64,000 nt of DNA from Xestospongia bergquistia (taxonomy: Eukaryota; Porifera; Demospongiae; Haplosclerida; Petrosiidae): NCBI GenBank assembly GCA_963965975.1, contig OZ014413.1:5714001-5778000 (forward strand), given 5' to 3'. The notes below the pieces were generated by a model. The model made no database searches. It was not told the origin of the DNA and worked only from the letters and a program-made list of their open reading frames with translations. Of the stretch, positions 10,379-22,300 are shown in pieces. Position numbers and translations under genes: made by a program. How positions within the stretch are numbered: position 1 is the stretch's first letter; every line of letters begins with the position of its first letter.

Positions 10379-13300
10379 TTAATAAACTGGCTTACCTTCA
10401 CAATGAACACCAGCTATTTCACTGTTTCCACAGTTTAGCAAGTCTCTGTAAGATCTCAAACATGATAATAATGACTGTTCTAAACCAGAACAATAAAATA
10501 TTCCATACAAATATGGAGGACTGTTTGAAACTCCAAAGTAATTATTATAGTAATACTGAGATCCTTCATTTAATAAAGAAGTACAAGAGTATAAACATTT
10601 CAAAATACACATATATACCAAATGATTTGAATTCAAGCTGTCGACAACATTAGAATCAGAACGTCCCCAGGAATCATCACATACTGATCCCCAGGCATTG
10701 TTATAACATATTTGTACATTGCCTTCGTATTCTGTACTGCCTCCAACAAGTCTGATATCACCAGTAGAACAATTACTATACACAGTTGTGTTAGCTAATA
10801 AAACGATAATAAATTTATTTTATGTAAGTTCATAGAATAACATCGCCAGACTCACGCATGCAAAACACAGAAGCATCATCATATAGGCCACAGCTCTGTT
10901 CTTCATAAGATGTGTTATATGAATAGTCCCAAATGTTAGTCTCATTACCAGAACATCTCAGCTCAAACAGAATAATATGTCTCTCATAGTTGAGAAATAA
11001 ATTTGTAGTTGCCATTGAACCATATGGTGAGTATCCCAGATGAAAACAGACTACACTAGCTTCCTGTTGTGTCCAGTGGTGATCACAGATTGTACCCCAT
11101 GTACTATTAGTGCAAACTTCTACTCTTCGCCTTAACACTGCATCATCTCCTAGCCTAATATCACCATTACTACATGGTGCTATGTGTAAATATAATAACT
11201 GAAAATCTGAATAAGATTAAGATGTACATTCACAAATCACTCCAGCATCATCATTGTGTGTACAGCTGGTAACACCACATAAATACTGATTACATTCTAA
11301 CAAAGATGACTCATTACCAGAACAATGAATATCAGTTAAGAGAACTGGATCAGTTCCAAAACCAAAGTAGGCATTACTTTTAGCATGACTTCCTACAAAT
11401 GCATTGTATATTTAATTATGTTAACAAAAGAAAATATATTTAATTTTTATGTTAACATCAAACCTATTGGCATATATCCCAATTGCCTACAGACAACTAT
11501 AGCATCATAAGTATCCCAACTGTTAGAACATGCAGACTGATCCCCAAGCCTCATTAACACAGATTTCAACTCTTCCCTCATGTGGACCACTACCATCCAC
11601 TAGTCTGACTTCAACATTAGTACAATTAGCTTGTTTAACAGACACTATTATGTTATAAGTTCATCATTTTACATCTAACTAATATCTATCTTGACAAACA
11701 ACTCCAGCATCATCATGAGAGTTACAATTATATAATACAGCATTGCTATGTGAACAGTTGACAAGATGTTCTTCAGAACAAGTACAATTGATATCAGTTA
11801 TACCAAATGATAGTTGACATTCAGTATAGTAGTTATATGTTGGAACAGCACGTGAACAATAAAATAAATAATTACAAAACATGCTCTTTAATTTGCAATA
11901 CCAAAAGGAGAAAATCTTAATTCTTTACAGACTACTTGAGCATCGTTAAAGTCCCAACTCTCATCACAAAGTGAAGTCCATATTTCCTCAACACAAATTT
12001 CAATTCAGCCTGCATTTTCCACAGAAGATCCACTCAATCTCACAGTATTATCAGTACAAGGTTCTGGCATGTGATTAATGAAAATATGAACACTTAAAAT
12101 TAATAGTGTATTACCAACACAAACTACACTTGCTACTGAACCATCTCCACAATACATTTCTGCATCTAAAGTATTATAAGGACATTGTAAGAAAGAGCTA
12201 TAACTTCAAAATGAGGAACATTGAACATGAGAAAGAACATGAGGTGAAAAACAGTGACCAAAATAACTATAACGCATTGCTGTAGCACCTTTAATACAAA
12301 AATTGTTAAGCACCGATCTTTATGCCAATATCTACCTGTATGTTGATATCCAAGTTGTTTACATACTACATTAGCATCAGATGTATCCCAGGAATCATGA
12401 CATACAGATCCGCAAATCTTATTATAACATATCTCCATTCTACCTTCTAGTTCATTGATACCACCAACCAAACATACATCACCATTATTACAAGATATGT
12501 CCACAGTATAATTAGTCTCTAAAGATATGAGTTAAAGTTCGCTAGCATCAAAACCACTTACATTGACATATAACTGCTGCATCTTGATAGTGGCTGCCAT
12601 AATGGTAGTTATCTTCATAAGGACAGTCCCATATGTTACTTTCAACACCAGCATAGTTCAAATCATATATATAGGTAGGACTATGATTATTATTGTAACA
12701 GTTATTAGGTAGTGGAACTGCACCTATGAATGTATTATCAAAATAGACAATTTTATCAACAAAATTCACCATAAGGAGAATATCCTAACTGCTTGCATAC
12801 AACACTGGCATCTTTCTCATCAAAACTGTTACTGCCTATAGTACCATATGTTCTATTGTGACACAACTCAACTCTACCTACTGTACTATAATGTGTACCA
12901 GCAAGACGTATATCACCATGTCCACATTTAGCTATACAATATCATAATTAAAATAAGTGTAAGTTTTAAAAACCTAGACATGTCACTCCTCCATAGTAGT
13001 AAGAGTAATAAGAATTTAAACTATAGCATTTAATGGGATGTTTGTAACAATTTAATAGAGACTGTTTAGTACCAATACATGAGAACTCATAAGGTAACAA
13101 AGGTAGAGTAGGTAAGTCCAAAAATGAACTGGAATATCCAGTAGCATCTACAATAATTTATGGAGAAAAAATATATTTATATGTAAAATTATTACCTTTG
13201 TATGAGTATCCGAGGATTCCACAAATAGTACTTGGTATATTGTAGCTATTGAAATTATCGGGACATATTCCAAACCACACATTATTATAACATATCTCAG

Positions 13301-13803
13301 CTCGTCCATACATTGAAGATAATCCACCAGACAGTCTAATTTCACCACTACTGCAGTTAGCATATTCAACTTCATAGTCTGTAATACATCATATAATACT
13401 AACAGAGGGTGTGTTATGTTTACCATTAAAACAAGCTATTGCTGCATCATGCCATAAATTGCATGAGTAATGAGTCAAACCATTATGAGGACAATCAGAT
13501 AGTCTTAATTCATTTCCAATACAATTAACATCAAAAACGTGATGTGGATTAACACCTTCAGAGTTGATGTTAACCATTGACACAGAACCTGTTATAGACA
13601 ATATAATTTGCACAAGTTACATAATACTTATCTCTTATCAAAGGAAGAATACCCCAGCTCTCTCTACATACAACTTTAGCATTATTGTCATCAAATAAAT
13701 CACTACAAACAGTACACAATGTTCCATTAACATGCACTTCAACACGCCCCATCTGTTTGTTGTAATAAGGAATGATTTGTATGTCTCCATCTGTACACTC
13801 TAT
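10379..13803 (-). other. SRCR domain array (about eight domains)
   Basis: Each domain is encoded by a first-half exon with a pattern like GRVEVC..N..WGT/SVC...D..A.VVC..LG and a second-half exon with C.G.E..L..C ending DAAV.C. Pairs by first/second half: 13650-13803 with 13430-13587; 13199-13380 with 12975-13150; 12770-12932 with 12560-12725; 12340-12520 with 12110-12300; 11900-12065 with 11680-11830; 11470-11650 with 11225-11390; 11025-11180 with about 10850-10990 (partly fused in one frame, 10830-11138); and 10600-10783 with 10390-10590. Cysteine number per domain fits group B-like SRCR with variations. Confidence 0.75.
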
Positions 13804-13885
13804 GCAAAATATAGATAGATATAAATATAAATTTAAAAAGATGATGTTAAAAACACACTCACTATGACATTTGATAGGAGCAATA

Positions 13886-14072
13886 TTTTAGTTAATTTGT
13901 AACTTAAATAGATGGATTACTATGGAATATAGAATTCTTGTGTATTGCTCACTACGTAACTTGTTGGCATGCTGTACTTTTACATACGAACAAAGTATAC
14001 AATGAGTAATTCATGTAAATTCTACATTCCATAGTAATCCATCCATGTAAAGTACAAACTATTTGTTAAAAT
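13886..14072. mobile_element. MITE-like element with long inverted repeats
   Basis: ATGGATTACTATGGAAT at about 13912-13928 is repeated in inverted orientation at about 14026-14042. Similarity of the two arms continues outward to roughly 13890 and 14070 and inward through TAGAATT, leaving a loop of about 70 bases without coding capacity. Target-site duplication is not clear. The element sits exactly where the SRCR-EGF gene loses its 5' exons and the multi-TM fragment begins. Confidence 0.6.
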
Positions 14073-14087
14073 GACATATTATTTTTA

Positions 14088-15250
14088 CAGTGTGGTCCCC
14101 TCCTTATTTATCTGTTTTATGCATGGCCTCAATCTCATATTAACAAATGGTACACTCAATAGAAATATTTTCTATACATAGGCTATTGAAAATTGTAGAA
14201 AACTGGTGTTAGTTTACTATTTCTACTCTCTATTGACAATGTTTGTTGTCCTCATTATACTCAGTCAATATTGTGTTAGACGTTCCAAAAGAATAACTCA
14301 CTCATTGGTCTAAGTTTTTTTTTCAAAATTGTTACTATTAATGTCTTCACATCAGCTGACATTTGCACTGCAAACATGACTTACAATGTTTGGTATTGGG
14401 ACAGGTCAGTATAGTATGATGTTGGTTCACATTATTAGTTGTTATCCCTCTCTTACTATGCTATGTTCTTCTGCTTATCTTTCCTAGACCAATACTGTGT
14501 ACAAGAGTAAATGAATGTCTACTAGAAACTATTTATACTCCATAATAATGAAGGAGAGAAGTACTGGTTTGTAGCTCAATTGTTTTTGCTAGTGAGTACA
14601 TGTATATTGTTTATACATACTGCTGAACAGTAAATTGTTTTATATTAATAATATTATTATGATAACAACAATGATTATGACATTATTCTTACTTATGACA
14701 TTAAGCTTACTTTAAGCTGGATTACTCAATGTTGTTTAACTTAGTCATTATATGCATTGACAAGATGGTATTTTCTTATTAATGATCAAGATACAATAAT
14801 TGAAATAATTATTTCAACATTATCTTTTTTTGTTGCTATTTTAACCATATTCTCTGGGTTAAAAGGAAAGTTGCTATTAATACAAACATTCTTCAATTCA
14901 GTTCACTGTAAAGTGAAAAGTTCAGTTGCTTGGGGGAAATGATGTTCTGAGAGTCATGCTTTGTTGTATGATGGCAGTGATTCTTTGTATTGTTCACGTC
15001 AAAACAGAGAGCAATTACATAATACTCTTTCTTAAAGAAATAAGAGGCGAAGCAATTATTTTCACAAACATTTGAATTGTTAGCTTTTATATTATTTACT
15101 TGTTTATTTCATTATGTATATTTGTAAATAGTTTTGTTGATGTCAAGGGAGTTATATTAAACTATATGTTTTGCTTGATAATTTTTTTTGTAGACAATAC
15201 TGTTTTGAGTGTTACAGGTTTCATTTTTATAATGACAATAGTCATCATAT
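14088..15250 (+). pseudogene. Decayed membrane-domain fragment of the beta-helix/multi-TM family
   Basis: The text parallels the TM half of the intact gene at 16095-19892. GGTCCCCTCCTTATTTATCT near 14093 aligns with the first TM helix; TACAATGTTTGGTATTGGGA near 14381 with the VWYWDGS loop; and TCCTAGACCAATACTGTGTA near 14484 with the FAKPF region. Frame is lost repeatedly, and a 61-codon piece (14757-14942) with LSFFVAILTIF-like text is the only appreciable open stretch. The 3' flank (about 15050-15460) closely matches the flank after the second fragment (22060-22560). Confidence 0.65.
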
Positions 15251-15254
15251 TAAT

Positions 15255-16019
15255 TTAATTTCAAGCAGAAAATCTTATGTGTCATAACATATCCCCTATA
15301 AGATATTATAATAGATCTTCGTACACTTGCTATCTGATACATATAGTGATGAAGTGCTAATGTGTGACCTCAATGGAATTATACGTAGTAGTTGGTTCTG
15401 TTCTATGTAGTATAAATAAATGAAAGAACTGTTGTTTTGACAACAAGACTTTGTGGATTTCCTATTTTTCTCAAAATAAGCATATGTAATGAATTAATCT
15501 CTAAACTGATCCATGCATGGCTAGCAATACAAATATTATTCATTGATGTTTTACAAGTACATGTTACCTAATACGGATCTAGAAAACCTGATATTGATGG
15601 ACAGTATTTTGTGTTTATTTCTGGTAAATCTCTTTTTTTTGTTAAAGTAACTTTTACTTACAATATGCAGTAGTCCTGTAGAGTGTGTGTTGTTATATGT
15701 TGATACTGAAAGGGACAAATAAACGTACTTACTTGTTTTAATTTTTATTTATCTATATTAGAACTAATTTTCTCTATACTATGCCAATCAACTTTCTGAA
15801 TTTATTTGGAGGACTCAGCAACAATGACTAAAAACCTCTGCAACATATTAATGAAATCGTTCAGTCTACAATGTTTTCCTATGATGATTTACCTAAAACG
15901 CGTTTTTTTCGTAAACATTCAATGACCTTTATTGACATATCTACCATTGTTGTTTTTCAGCTTTTCTTGGTTTGACATAACTTGCTTTATTGCTTATTCT
16001 CATAATCATTTATATAAAG
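15255..16019. other. Non-coding flank shared between cluster units
   Basis: No gene supported. Stretches such as the one at 15340-15420 recur at 22440-22520, and text just upstream of the gene at 16095 recurs upstream of the broken copy at 23186, so this interval is part of the tandem repeat unit. Confidence 0.6.
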
Positions 16020-16094
16020 CACTAACGAGTATATATAGAGTAGATAGTAAACAGACAAACTCTAGAAACGACCGAAGCTTAAAGCTACATTGTC
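16020..16094 (+). promoter_or_regulatory. Conserved proximal promoter/leader of the multi-TM receptor
   Basis: ACTAACGAGTATATATAGAG contains a TATA-like core at about 16030-16037, then CAGACAAACTCTAGAAACGA and GAAGCTT lead to the ATG at 16095. The same segment stands before the decayed copy at 23186, but there the TATA core is expanded into a TA dinucleotide tract of about 50 bases. Conservation over both copies suggests core promoter and 5' leader; the start site is inferred. Confidence 0.45.
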
Positions 16095-19000
16095 ATGTTA
16101 CAGATATTCTTTTATATTTTGCCAATTCTCTTTGCTTTCTTAATGCCATGTAGCGGAAATAGTAATCGTATCTTTCCAGTTAATTCATCCTCTGATTTAG
16201 AGCAGTACCTGTGTAATACAACATGGTCCTCTCAACACATTGTGTTCTTGTTAAACAGTTCCGTCAACTTCACCATTTCATCTGGTAACTTCTGTCAAGT
16301 TTCTTACGAGCCTGATAGAATTAATATAAGCAGTGATTCTTACACAGAATCTGCTATTATAACATGTAATTATAATGATACACTGGATGCCATTCAACAA
16401 CCTAGAAGAGGTCTAATTTTCTTCAACACTACAGTGATTCTACAACAATTGGTATTCAAGAATTGTGGTACATATCTTACTACAATTGAAGATATTGTAA
16501 TTACTGACTACCTTAATAGTTCATCTCTGTATTACTCTTCATCTTTTGCTGCTGCCTTAGTCTTTGTTCATTGTCAGGTCAATATAACTCAAGTTAATAT
16601 CTACTACTCATATGGGTTTGCTATGATTGGTATAAATTTATATAATAACTCTAGTATCAGTGAAGTTAATATGTCTAATTCAAGTCTTAGTACTAACCTA
16701 TATCATCATATTGAACACAAAAGAAGGACAATTGGTTGTGGTGCTATTCTTCATTTTTTTGATCATCAACTAATGATGTATCCTACATATGTTACCATCA
16801 CCTACGCACATTTTAAATATAACTATGATTTGCATAAAGCATATCCCTATACCACTGAGTTTTCTAATAATTACTTGAATATTGTTAATGGTGCTGGTCT
16901 GACTGTACTTTATACTCAAAAAACATATTTTGTCAATGTTACTATTAATAATACAGAATTTACATCTAATGTGGGAAGTTCTAGTTCACCAGGTGGTCTG
17001 CTTGTTCTTCATTACAACAGTTCTCTTAATACAAACACAATTGTTAATAACTCTCTGTTTTCTGATAATGCTAATGGTCCTAAGTCAGTTTTACATGGAG
17101 CAGGTCTTACTTTATATTGGATTAAAGTAACAGATTTATCAATGACTCAACCTCAAGTATTGTTAATTCAAAATACAAAGTTTTATAATCACACAGGACA
17201 TGGTCATAATTGTTTACCTACTGGTGCAGTATATGTTGCTGTAGCTGAACTAGAAAAGACTGTTAAAATAAATATTCATTTAAAAAACTGCAGCTTTCAA
17301 AATAACTTAGTACAGCGGACAGGAGCCTGCATTTTGGGCTTTGTCCATTATAACAAGAAGAAGATTGCAAAGATCTCCATTATTCTTGAAGACATATATG
17401 CAAGGAATAACTCTCAAAAATTAAAATTTCAGCAGGATTCAACTGCAGGAATATTTTCTTTTAGTAATGTAGAAAATGTATCTATTACTGGAACGTCAAC
17501 TTTCACTAACAACTATGGATCTGTGATTGTTGCTTTCAACTCCCATGTTTATTTATCTAAATATGCCAATGTGACTTTTAGCAACAATGTTGGATTAAGA
17601 GGTGCTGCTATTAGACTACTAGGTAATGGATATCTTTATTTTATTGGAGGAGCTGTAGTTAACTTTACTAATAATCGAGCACAGGAATTTGGTGGAGCAA
17701 TATATGCAAGTTCTGGCATAGAAAATAGCTTATTTGTAAAAGAACAATGTATCATACAATTAATTAATATTACAAAACAAAATAGTATTTCGTTTACAGG
17801 TAACACAGCTGTCCGTGCTGGTAGTTCAATATACGCTTATCCACTCTTTTCATGTCAAAACAAGGAAAAAATTTCTAATAACACAGTGTTGCTAGAATTT
17901 TATAGGAACAACTTACATTTCATTGAAAACAAGGAAGTATTTAAACTGCACAGTATATCAACTTCAGCTTCAAAACTAACTTTGTGTTATCCTAATGGTA
18001 CACGCAGAAATTCTATCAAATCAATTAATACCTATCCAGGTCAGAAGATCAAGATCTACATGGCATCTATTGATGCTGTAAACAGAAACGTTTACTCAAC
18101 TGTAGCAGTGAATATTGCTACATATCATGAACTACATCAGTATCCAAAAGAACAAGTAATATATGAAGGTGAAAACTGCACTCTATTTGGACTTGCAATG
18201 TATACCAAAGACTCTAATACCACTGAAGGAATGTTAGTATTTTCTCTACCTACTTTTTCATCTGCTCTAGTAGTCAATGTTACATTACAACATTGTCCTT
18301 TAGGTTTTGTTTGGCACAACAAAACACAACAATGTGTGTGTTCACCAGCTTTTTACAACAAAGATTTTTATTTGATTTATGGCTATAAGGCTGATTGTGA
18401 CATTGATTACCTGTCAATACTGAGACCAAATTTACATGTCAATACCTGGGCTGGTTATGTTAATATGTCTACAGATTTTGGTGTCTCAATGCAATGTCCA
18501 CTTAGCTATTGTAATAGTAATGGAGCCTTTTTTTGCAGTAATCAAACTGGTATATATACTTCAAAGAATAAGACTTGTGAAACTCATGAATCACTGTGTT
18601 TACAATATCGTGTAGGTCCATTGTGTGGTAGCTGTAGTAGAGTTAAAGGTCAAAAACTAAGTGTGGTATTTGGTTCATCAGAATGTAGACAATGTAGTAA
18701 TTGGTGGTTGTGGACACTAGTCCTCTATGCAGTAGCTGGACCCCTTCTTATTTACCTGTTATTTGCTCTCAGACTTACATTAACTACTGGAGCATTCAAT
18801 GGAATTATATTCTATGCTCAGGCTGCTAATGTTGGGATACTAGATATGTTGAGTGTTTACAATGGGAAAAATGGAGTTGTAAAAAATATTTTAATAGTTT
18901 TACTTTCGTTTCTAAATCTTGGACTTGGATTTCCTCTATGTTTTTACAATGGAATGACTGAGTTATGGAAAGCTGGTCTCAATTTACTGTTCCCACTTTA

Positions 19001-19892
19001 TTTGCTGACAATAGTTGTTCTCCTCATTATCTTCAGCCGTTTTTCTCTAAGGCTTTCCAATAGAATAGCTGACTCCGCAGTTCAAGTATTAGTTACTGTT
19101 GTACATCTCTCTTTTGGACGACTATTAGGTGCAATTATCAATACCTTTACACCAGCTAAAGTCTTTACTTCAGAGCATACATATGGTGTATGGTATTGGG
19201 ATGGGTCTGTTGAATATGGTAATAAAGGACATATTACTCTCATGATAATCACATCATTGATTGTCTGCTCCCTCCTCTTACCCTATGTTCTCCTTCTCCT
19301 CTTTGCTAAACCTTTTAGACGTTGGACATGTGTCAACGAATACACAAGACCAATACTTGAAGCTATCCATGCTCCATATAAGAATAATAAACAGTACTGG
19401 TTTGTAGCTCGCCTCTTACTTCTTATTATGATGTACCTACTGTACAGTATTGAGCCTTATCAACATACGATTTACATTGGCATTGCCACAATATTGATCT
19501 TCTTCATATTTGCTCAAGCTATATTCAGACCTTATAAAAGTAAATTTATTAACTTGTTAGACTGTTGGCTCCTCTTCAATCTTGTCTACATATACTTTAC
19601 AATGCAGTATTTAGAAATAACAAATTATAGTATAATAGCTATCTTTTTGTTCTTCATGACCTTATTTTTTGTACTGGTCTATCATTTGCTGTTAATTACA
19701 GGACAACTAAAAAGAATAGAAAGAAAAGTCAATGACATTTGTACAAAAATCCATCAATATTTGTCGCATTACAATCATAACTACTGCTACCATGGTAACC
19801 AAATATCTCATCGTTTACCATTACAAGATTCTAATGATTCCTTTTATAACTCATGTAATAACTTCAGAGAACCAATGGTAGGCTCAAACTAA
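16095..19892 (+). CDS. Beta-helix ectodomain multi-TM receptor-like protein
   Basis: Intronless, 1265 codons, intact. Seen: a signal peptide (MLQIFFYILPILFAFLMPCS); a long N-glycosylation-rich ectodomain (residues about 25-760) with repeats of F.NN...GGAI type (for example NNRAQEFGGAIYAS near 530), like polymorphic outer membrane protein/right-handed beta-helix folds; a Cys-rich neck (about 730-870) with CPLSYC, CGSCSR and CRQCSNWW; eight or nine TM helices (about 870-1205) with LGLGFPLCFYNGMTELWKAG, YGVWYWDGS and IFRPYKSKFINLLDC; and a short cytoplasmic tail. Large families with this layout occur in sponges; the molecular role is not established, and a surface sensor or channel is inference. 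The TM part vaguely recalls fungal TRP-like and GCC2/3 membrane proteins. A polyadenylation signal follows at 20003. Fragments of paralogues lie on both sides. Confidence 0.8.
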   Translation: MLQIFFYILPILFAFLMPCSGNSNRIFPVNSSSDLEQYLCNTTWSSQHIVFLLNSSVNFTISSGNFCQVSYEPDRINISSDSYTESAIITCNYNDTLDAIQQPRRGLIFFNTTVILQQLVFKNCGTYLTTIEDIVITDYLNSSSLYYSSSFAAALVFVHCQVNITQVNIYYSYGFAMIGINLYNNSSISEVNMSNSSLSTNLYHHIEHKRRTIGCGAILHFFDHQLMMYPTYVTITYAHFKYNYDLHKAYPYTTEFSNNYLNIVNGAGLTVLYTQKTYFVNVTINNTEFTSNVGSSSSPGGLLVLHYNSSLNTNTIVNNSLFSDNANGPKSVLHGAGLTLYWIKVTDLSMTQPQVLLIQNTKFYNHTGHGHNCLPTGAVYVAVAELEKTVKINIHLKNCSFQNNLVQRTGACILGFVHYNKKKIAKISIILEDIYARNNSQKLKFQQDSTAGIFSFSNVENVSITGTSTFTNNYGSVIVAFNSHVYLSKYANVTFSNNVGLRGAAIRLLGNGYLYFIGGAVVNFTNNRAQEFGGAIYASSGIENSLFVKEQCIIQLINITKQNSISFTGNTAVRAGSSIYAYPLFSCQNKEKISNNTVLLEFYRNNLHFIENKEVFKLHSISTSASKLTLCYPNGTRRNSIKSINTYPGQKIKIYMASIDAVNRNVYSTVAVNIATYHELHQYPKEQVIYEGENCTLFGLAMYTKDSNTTEGMLVFSLPTFSSALVVNVTLQHCPLGFVWHNKTQQCVCSPAFYNKDFYLIYGYKADCDIDYLSILRPNLHVNTWAGYVNMSTDFGVSMQCPLSYCNSNGAFFCSNQTGIYTSKNKTCETHESLCLQYRVGPLCGSCSRVKGQKLSVVFGSSECRQCSNWWLWTLVLYAVAGPLLIYLLFALRLTLTTGAFNGIIFYAQAANVGILDMLSVYNGKNGVVKNILIVLLSFLNLGLGFPLCFYNGMTELWKAGLNLLFPLYLLTIVVLLIIFSRFSLRLSNRIADSAVQVLVTVVHLSFGRLLGAIINTFTPAKVFTSEHTYGVWYWDGSVEYGNKGHITLMIITSLIVCSLLLPYVLLLLFAKPFRRWTCVNEYTRPILEAIHAPYKNNKQYWFVARLLLLIMMYLLYSIEPYQHTIYIGIATILIFFIFAQAIFRPYKSKFINLLDCWLLFNLVYIYFTMQYLEITNYSIIAIFLFFMTLFFVLVYHLLLITGQLKRIERKVNDICTKIHQYLSHYNHNYCYHGNQISHRLPLQDSNDSFYNSCNNFREPMVGSN

Positions 19893-20002
19893 AGCACACA
19901 AAATGTTTTTTTAATATTCCATTCATCAATGCCTTGCACTCTTGTTACTTATATTGTATTTTTGTTATTGTAAATATTAATATTGTTGTATGTTAATTAT
20001 AT

Positions 20003-20008
20003 AATAAA
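20003..20008 (+). promoter_or_regulatory. Polyadenylation signal of the multi-TM receptor gene
   Basis: AATAAA about 110 bases after the stop codon, followed by T-rich sequence. Confidence 0.55.
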
Positions 20009-20395
20009 AACCAATTTGATTTTTTTATATATGTTTATTGTTGTTGACCTTCATTTTAATAAGTTGTTTAGTAATAACATACTTACTTATATTGGTGTCA
20101 TCAAGGAATGCTGATAACTAGATCGAATTGCTAATATAATATTGTTGAGTAGGTCACTATATATTATCCAATTGTTATTTATCAACATTTATTTTTAATT
20201 GAGAGTCAGTAAGGAAGCATTCTATTGAGATATAATTTCTGCTTATGCTTGAAACTTACTAACTTATTTAAATTAAGTTTCAATTTCAATTATTTAAGTA
20301 ATTAATAGTATTAATTTTTATATTCTATAAGTTAAATAGAAATTCTAATTTGTGAAAGCAAGAGTAATTATTTTTATAGTCCTAGCAATAAAATA

Positions 20396-22300
20396 ATGTT
20401 AATAGATAGTAATGACATTAAGAATTGTTCAGATATTAGTAGTCCTATATGTTTATATCAATGTAGAGAAATGCTATGTAGTAGTTGTGCACTTAATGGA
20501 ACTACACAGGCTATCGGAAATTGTGGAGAGTTAGATTTGTTGCAGTTATTTACAGGAAATAATTTAGCAAATATCTCCAAATTAATATTATCAATGAATG
20601 TAGGACTTGGCTTTCCTCTGTGCTTTTACAATGTGATGACAGAGTTATGGAAAAGTGGTCTCACAGTTTACTATTTATATTCTATCTGTTGACAATAGTT
20701 GTTTGTCCTCATAATACTCAGTCATTATTGTGTCAGATGTTCCAATAGAATAGCTCACTCATTAGTCCAAGTACTTGTTGCTGTTATATATCTCTCCTTT
20801 TCAAAATTGGTATTAGTTGTTATTAATGTCTTCACATCAGCTGACACTTACAGTTCAAACACGACCTACAATGTTTGGTATTGTGATGGGTCAGTAATAT
20901 ATGGTGTTGGTTCACATCAATAATCATTACATTACTATAATGTTTATCCCTCTCTTACTAACTTATGTTCTTTAGTCATCTTTCATGGACCAATACAGTG
21001 TACATGAATAAATGAATATGTCTGGCATCCACAAGAAGGAAAGGAGTACTGATTTGTTGCTCGATTTTTTTTGTTAGTGAGTACACATTTAGTTTATACA
21101 TACTACAAAGCAGTAAATTATTTAAAATATATGTTATAGCAACACCAATAATGACATTATACTTTCTCCCATCATAATTATATTAATGATAGTGACTGTG
21201 ATAGTTGTCCTTGTTTTACAGTTAGTGTATTTACTTCTGTTTCTCTCCATTAAAATGCTTAGATTACTGGTATATATCAACATGCAAATCCAATATACCC
21301 TAATTTCCCCAAGTCACCATATTTAAGAAAGAAATCATTAAACTGATCCATGTCCAGCTGACATTTTTATGGTAAACACAACTTGCAATGTTTGGTGTTG
21401 GGACAGGTCGTAAAATATGGTGTTGGTTCATATCTCATTTAAATGATCATCACATTACTATAATTTTTACTACCCTTTGCTCTTTACTCATCTTTCCAGG
21501 ACCAATACAGTGTACAATAGTAAATAAATATGTCTGACCTAAGAAAAGGAGTGATGGTTTGTAGGTCATTTTTTTTGTTAGTGAGTACATGTATTGTTTA
21601 TACATACTACAAAGCAGTAAATTATTTAAAATATATGTTATAGCAACACCAATAATGACATTATACTTACTTTTACATGTTTATATTTTAAACTATTCAA
21701 GTTCGACTACTGGATTACTCAAGTACTCAAAGATTTTTAACTTGATCTTTATGTGTATGTCAAGATAGTTTTGTCTTATTACTTATTAACTTAAAGATGC
21801 AATAATTGAAATAATGATGTTCATATCAGTCAATATTACAATTTTGGCTTTTTGGTGTCTTTTTCAACCATGTTCTCTGGGATAAAAGAAAAGATAGCCT
21901 TAATACAAGCATTCTTTAATTCATTTAAAATAAAGTGAAAAGGCCATTTGTTGATAGACAACGATGTTCTCAAATGCAGTGATCCTTTGTATGGTTCAAG
22001 TCAAATTATAGAGTCATCTCTTTCTTAAGGCAACAAGAGGCATAGCAGTAATTTTTATATGTATTAGGATTATTAGCTCTTAGATTATTTACTTGTTTAT
22101 TTCATTATGTATATTTGTAACCAGTTTTGTTGGTGTCAAGAGAGTTATATTGAATATATGTTTTGCTTGATAGTGTTTTGTAGACAATGCTGTTTTGAGT
22201 GTTACAGGTTTCATTTTTATAATGACAATAGTCATCATATTAATATATTTTCAAGCAGAAAATGTTATGAACCATAGTTATTTATAAAAACCTTAATAAT
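20396..22300 (+). pseudogene. Membrane-domain fragments of the multi-TM family (two pieces)
   Basis: Piece one (20580-21200) starts with MNVGLGFPLCFYNVMTELWK, matching the intact paralogue at residues near 940-960, and runs through RCSNRIAHSLVQVLVAVIYL and YNVWYCDGSV before losing frame. Piece two (about 21355-21960) restarts at the AACTTGCAATGTTTGGTGTT loop and repeats the following 250 bases of piece one (for example GTTTATACATACTACAAAGC occurs in both). The ectodomain is missing. The 190 bases before piece one encode unrelated text (20396-20575). These are remains of at least one gene with an internal duplication. Confidence 0.65.

Larger units (their letters stand above)
7194..13895 (-). 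pseudogene. SRCR-EGF transmembrane receptor gene, 5'-truncated and broken
   Basis: A many-exon minus-strand gene for a large type I surface protein. From 5' to 3': a scrap of one SRCR domain (13865-13889), six SRCR domains each split over two exons (13803-11470), two further SRCR domains (11150-10380), about sixteen cbEGF-like domains, mostly one per exon (10325-7663), a short linker exon (about 7500-7545), and a last exon with one transmembrane helix (LCFLSLIVICLIVAIVIFL) and a 25-30 residue tail ending DDKREI. SRCR/EGF receptors act in adhesion and microbe recognition; sponge aggregation receptors also carry SRCR arrays. No signal peptide or start remains; the 5' end stops at a MITE. Visible breaks include in-frame stops near 12204, 12005, 10126 and 8133, and frameshifts near 11540, 9440 and 8115. 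Several exons still have perfect cysteine patterns, so decay is recent or the assembly has errors. Confidence 0.75.

Noticed and set aside
10462-10653. Plus-strand frame across SRCR exons, also seen at 60013-60198
   Set aside because: Antisense shadow of the SRCR exon; its conservation between the two places is due to the segmental duplication.
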